A stretch of DNA of 64,000 nucleotides from an uncultured Moraxella sp. GTDB taxonomy: Bacteria; Pseudomonadota; Gammaproteobacteria; Pseudomonadales; Moraxellaceae. Numbering within the stretch: position 1 is the first letter of the stretch; each line of letters starts with the position of its first letter. Positions 63,300 through 64,000 of this stretch are shown piece after piece. Location: assembly GCF_945873075.1 (NCBI RefSeq), contig NZ_CAMCBS010000008.1, positions 1 through 64,000 of the forward strand, given 5' to 3'. The notes beneath the pieces are model-generated. The model had not been told where the DNA came from and made no database searches. It saw only the letters and a program-made list of their open reading frames with translations. The translations under genes and the position numbers were made by a program.

Positions 63300-64000
63300 T
63301 TAATCAAAAATCTTGCCCGGATTGATGATGTTGTTCGGGTCAAAGATGGCTTTGACCGCTTTCATATACTCAATCTCGGCAGGCGTGCGGGTGTAGGTGA
63401 GATATGGTTTTTTGGTCATGCCGACACCGTGTTCCGCTGAGATTGAGCCTTTGTATTTTTTGACCGTGTCAAAGACATATTGGTTCACGGTTTGGCATTT
63501 TTCAAAGAATTCATCTTTGGTCAGATTGGCAGGCTTTAAGATATTTAGGTGCAAGTTGCCATCGCCGATATGACCGAACCAGCAGATTTCAAAGTCAGGG
63601 TAGTTATCCTTAACAATCGTCTCAATATCGCTGATAAAATCACCCAAGTGGCTAATCAGCACCGATACATCATTCTTGTACGGAGTGAATACCGAGATGG
63701 TCTCCGAGATAGACTCACGCAGTTTCCACAGCTCGTGCAGCTGACCGACGCTTTGGCTCATCACGCCATCGACAATCAAACCTTCTTCGGCACAAGTTTC
63801 AAAGACGCTCATTGCAAGCTCAAGCACTTCATCGTTCAATGCTTCAAATTCAAGCAAGACATAAAACGGCGTTTCGCTCTCAAACGGCGCTTTGGTATGA
63901 CCTGCTTCGATGACTTTGGTCACGGCAATGTGGTCAAAAAATTCAAAGGCGGTTAGGTTTAACGCCTTACCAAATTTATCAAGCAAACCAACCACGCTAT
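63300..64000 (-). CDS. FAD-linked oxidase, C-terminal part (partial; glycolate/D-lactate/2-hydroxyglutarate dehydrogenase type)
   Basis: About 233 C-terminal residues are present and the reading frame continues past the end of the window. The FAD-oxidase C-terminal domain shows ALNLTAFEFFDHIAV, LHELWKLRESISE, the substrate/metal-site block CWFGHIGDGNLHLNIL, and the family end SISAEHGVGMTKKPYL and FDPNNIINPGKIF. These are shared by GlcD, Dld-type D-lactate dehydrogenases and D-2-hydroxyglutarate dehydrogenase. The FAD-binding N-terminus is outside the window, so the substrate cannot be fixed. A GTG at 63995 is internal, not a start. Confidence 0.9.
   Translation of the reverse strand, partial: SVVGLLDKFGKALNLTAFEFFDHIAVTKVIEAGHTKAPFESETPFYVLLEFEALNDEVLELAMSVFETCAEEGLIVDGVMSQSVGQLHELWKLRESISETISVFTPYKNDVSVLISHLGDFISDIETIVKDNYPDFEICWFGHIGDGNLHLNILKPANLTKDEFFEKCQTVNQYVFDTVKKYKGSISAEHGVGMTKKPYLTYTRTPAEIEYMKAVKAIFDPNNIINPGKIFD

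Noticed and set aside
1..64000. CRISPR array, prophage, insertion sequence or additional tRNA/rRNA genes
   Set aside because: No spaced repeats, integrase, transposase or structural-RNA signatures were seen by reading; only tRNA-Trp was found.

Overview
The window is chromosomal DNA from a gamma-proteobacterium of the family Moraxellaceae, most likely a Moraxella species. This rests on the order tuf, tRNA-Trp, secE, nusG, rplKAJL, rpoBC, on RpoB/RpoC/SerA proteins of Acinetobacter-Moraxella type (including a TTG-started RpoC beginning MKDLLDIM), and on moderate GC. The species assignment is inference. No prophage, transposase, CRISPR array or rRNA gene was seen.

Layout. 1-12.7 kb: conserved transcription/translation block with the end of EF-Tu, tRNA-Trp, secE-nusG, rplKA behind a strong promoter, an L10-type leader before rplJL, and rpoBC behind a promoter that overlaps the rplL terminator. 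12.7-23.2 kb: serA, a membrane protein, a cold-shock gene with a long leader, a DUF2157/DUF4401-like and GDYXXLXY membrane pair, a MATE pump, a channel-like membrane protein, a PlsC acyltransferase, an OmpA-type lipoprotein and a YgjP-like metalloprotease. 23.2-24.7 kb: a small AT-rich accessory patch with a broken gene and two unrecognised membrane proteins. 24.7-34.9 kb: a YgiB/YgiC-like pair, ccmCDE, metNIQ, an OmpR-type two-component system and a cytochrome b561. 34.9-41.7 kb: an orphan antitoxin-like gene, a small orphan transcription unit, polA with an in-frame insertion, a lipoprotein with an LprI-like C-terminus, and prfC.

41.7-46.3 kb is the main accessory region: a lone DUF1016/YhcG PD-(D/E)XK nuclease, two tandem paralogous membrane proteins, another membrane protein, an XRE regulator with a coiled-coil tail, and a J-domain/DUF805/SH3-like membrane protein. 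46.5-64 kb returns to core-like genes: an EamA transporter, rlmA, a subtype-B tannase-like lipoprotein interrupted at an A7 run, a DUF3298 protein, trpE, a GspH/FimT pseudopilin, a 5'-nucleotidase, TatD, tcdA, dapD, an alpha/beta hydrolase, lipA, acnB, a thioredoxin-like protein and the 3' part of an FAD-linked oxidase.

Most transcription units end in clear Rho-independent hairpins. The observations most worth following are the tannase frameshift, which separates the catalytic Ser from the Asp/His, with a Fur-like palindrome upstream; the 105-bp insertion in polA; the 41.7-46.3 kb cluster; the orphan unit at 35.3-35.46 kb; and two promoters that overlap terminators.
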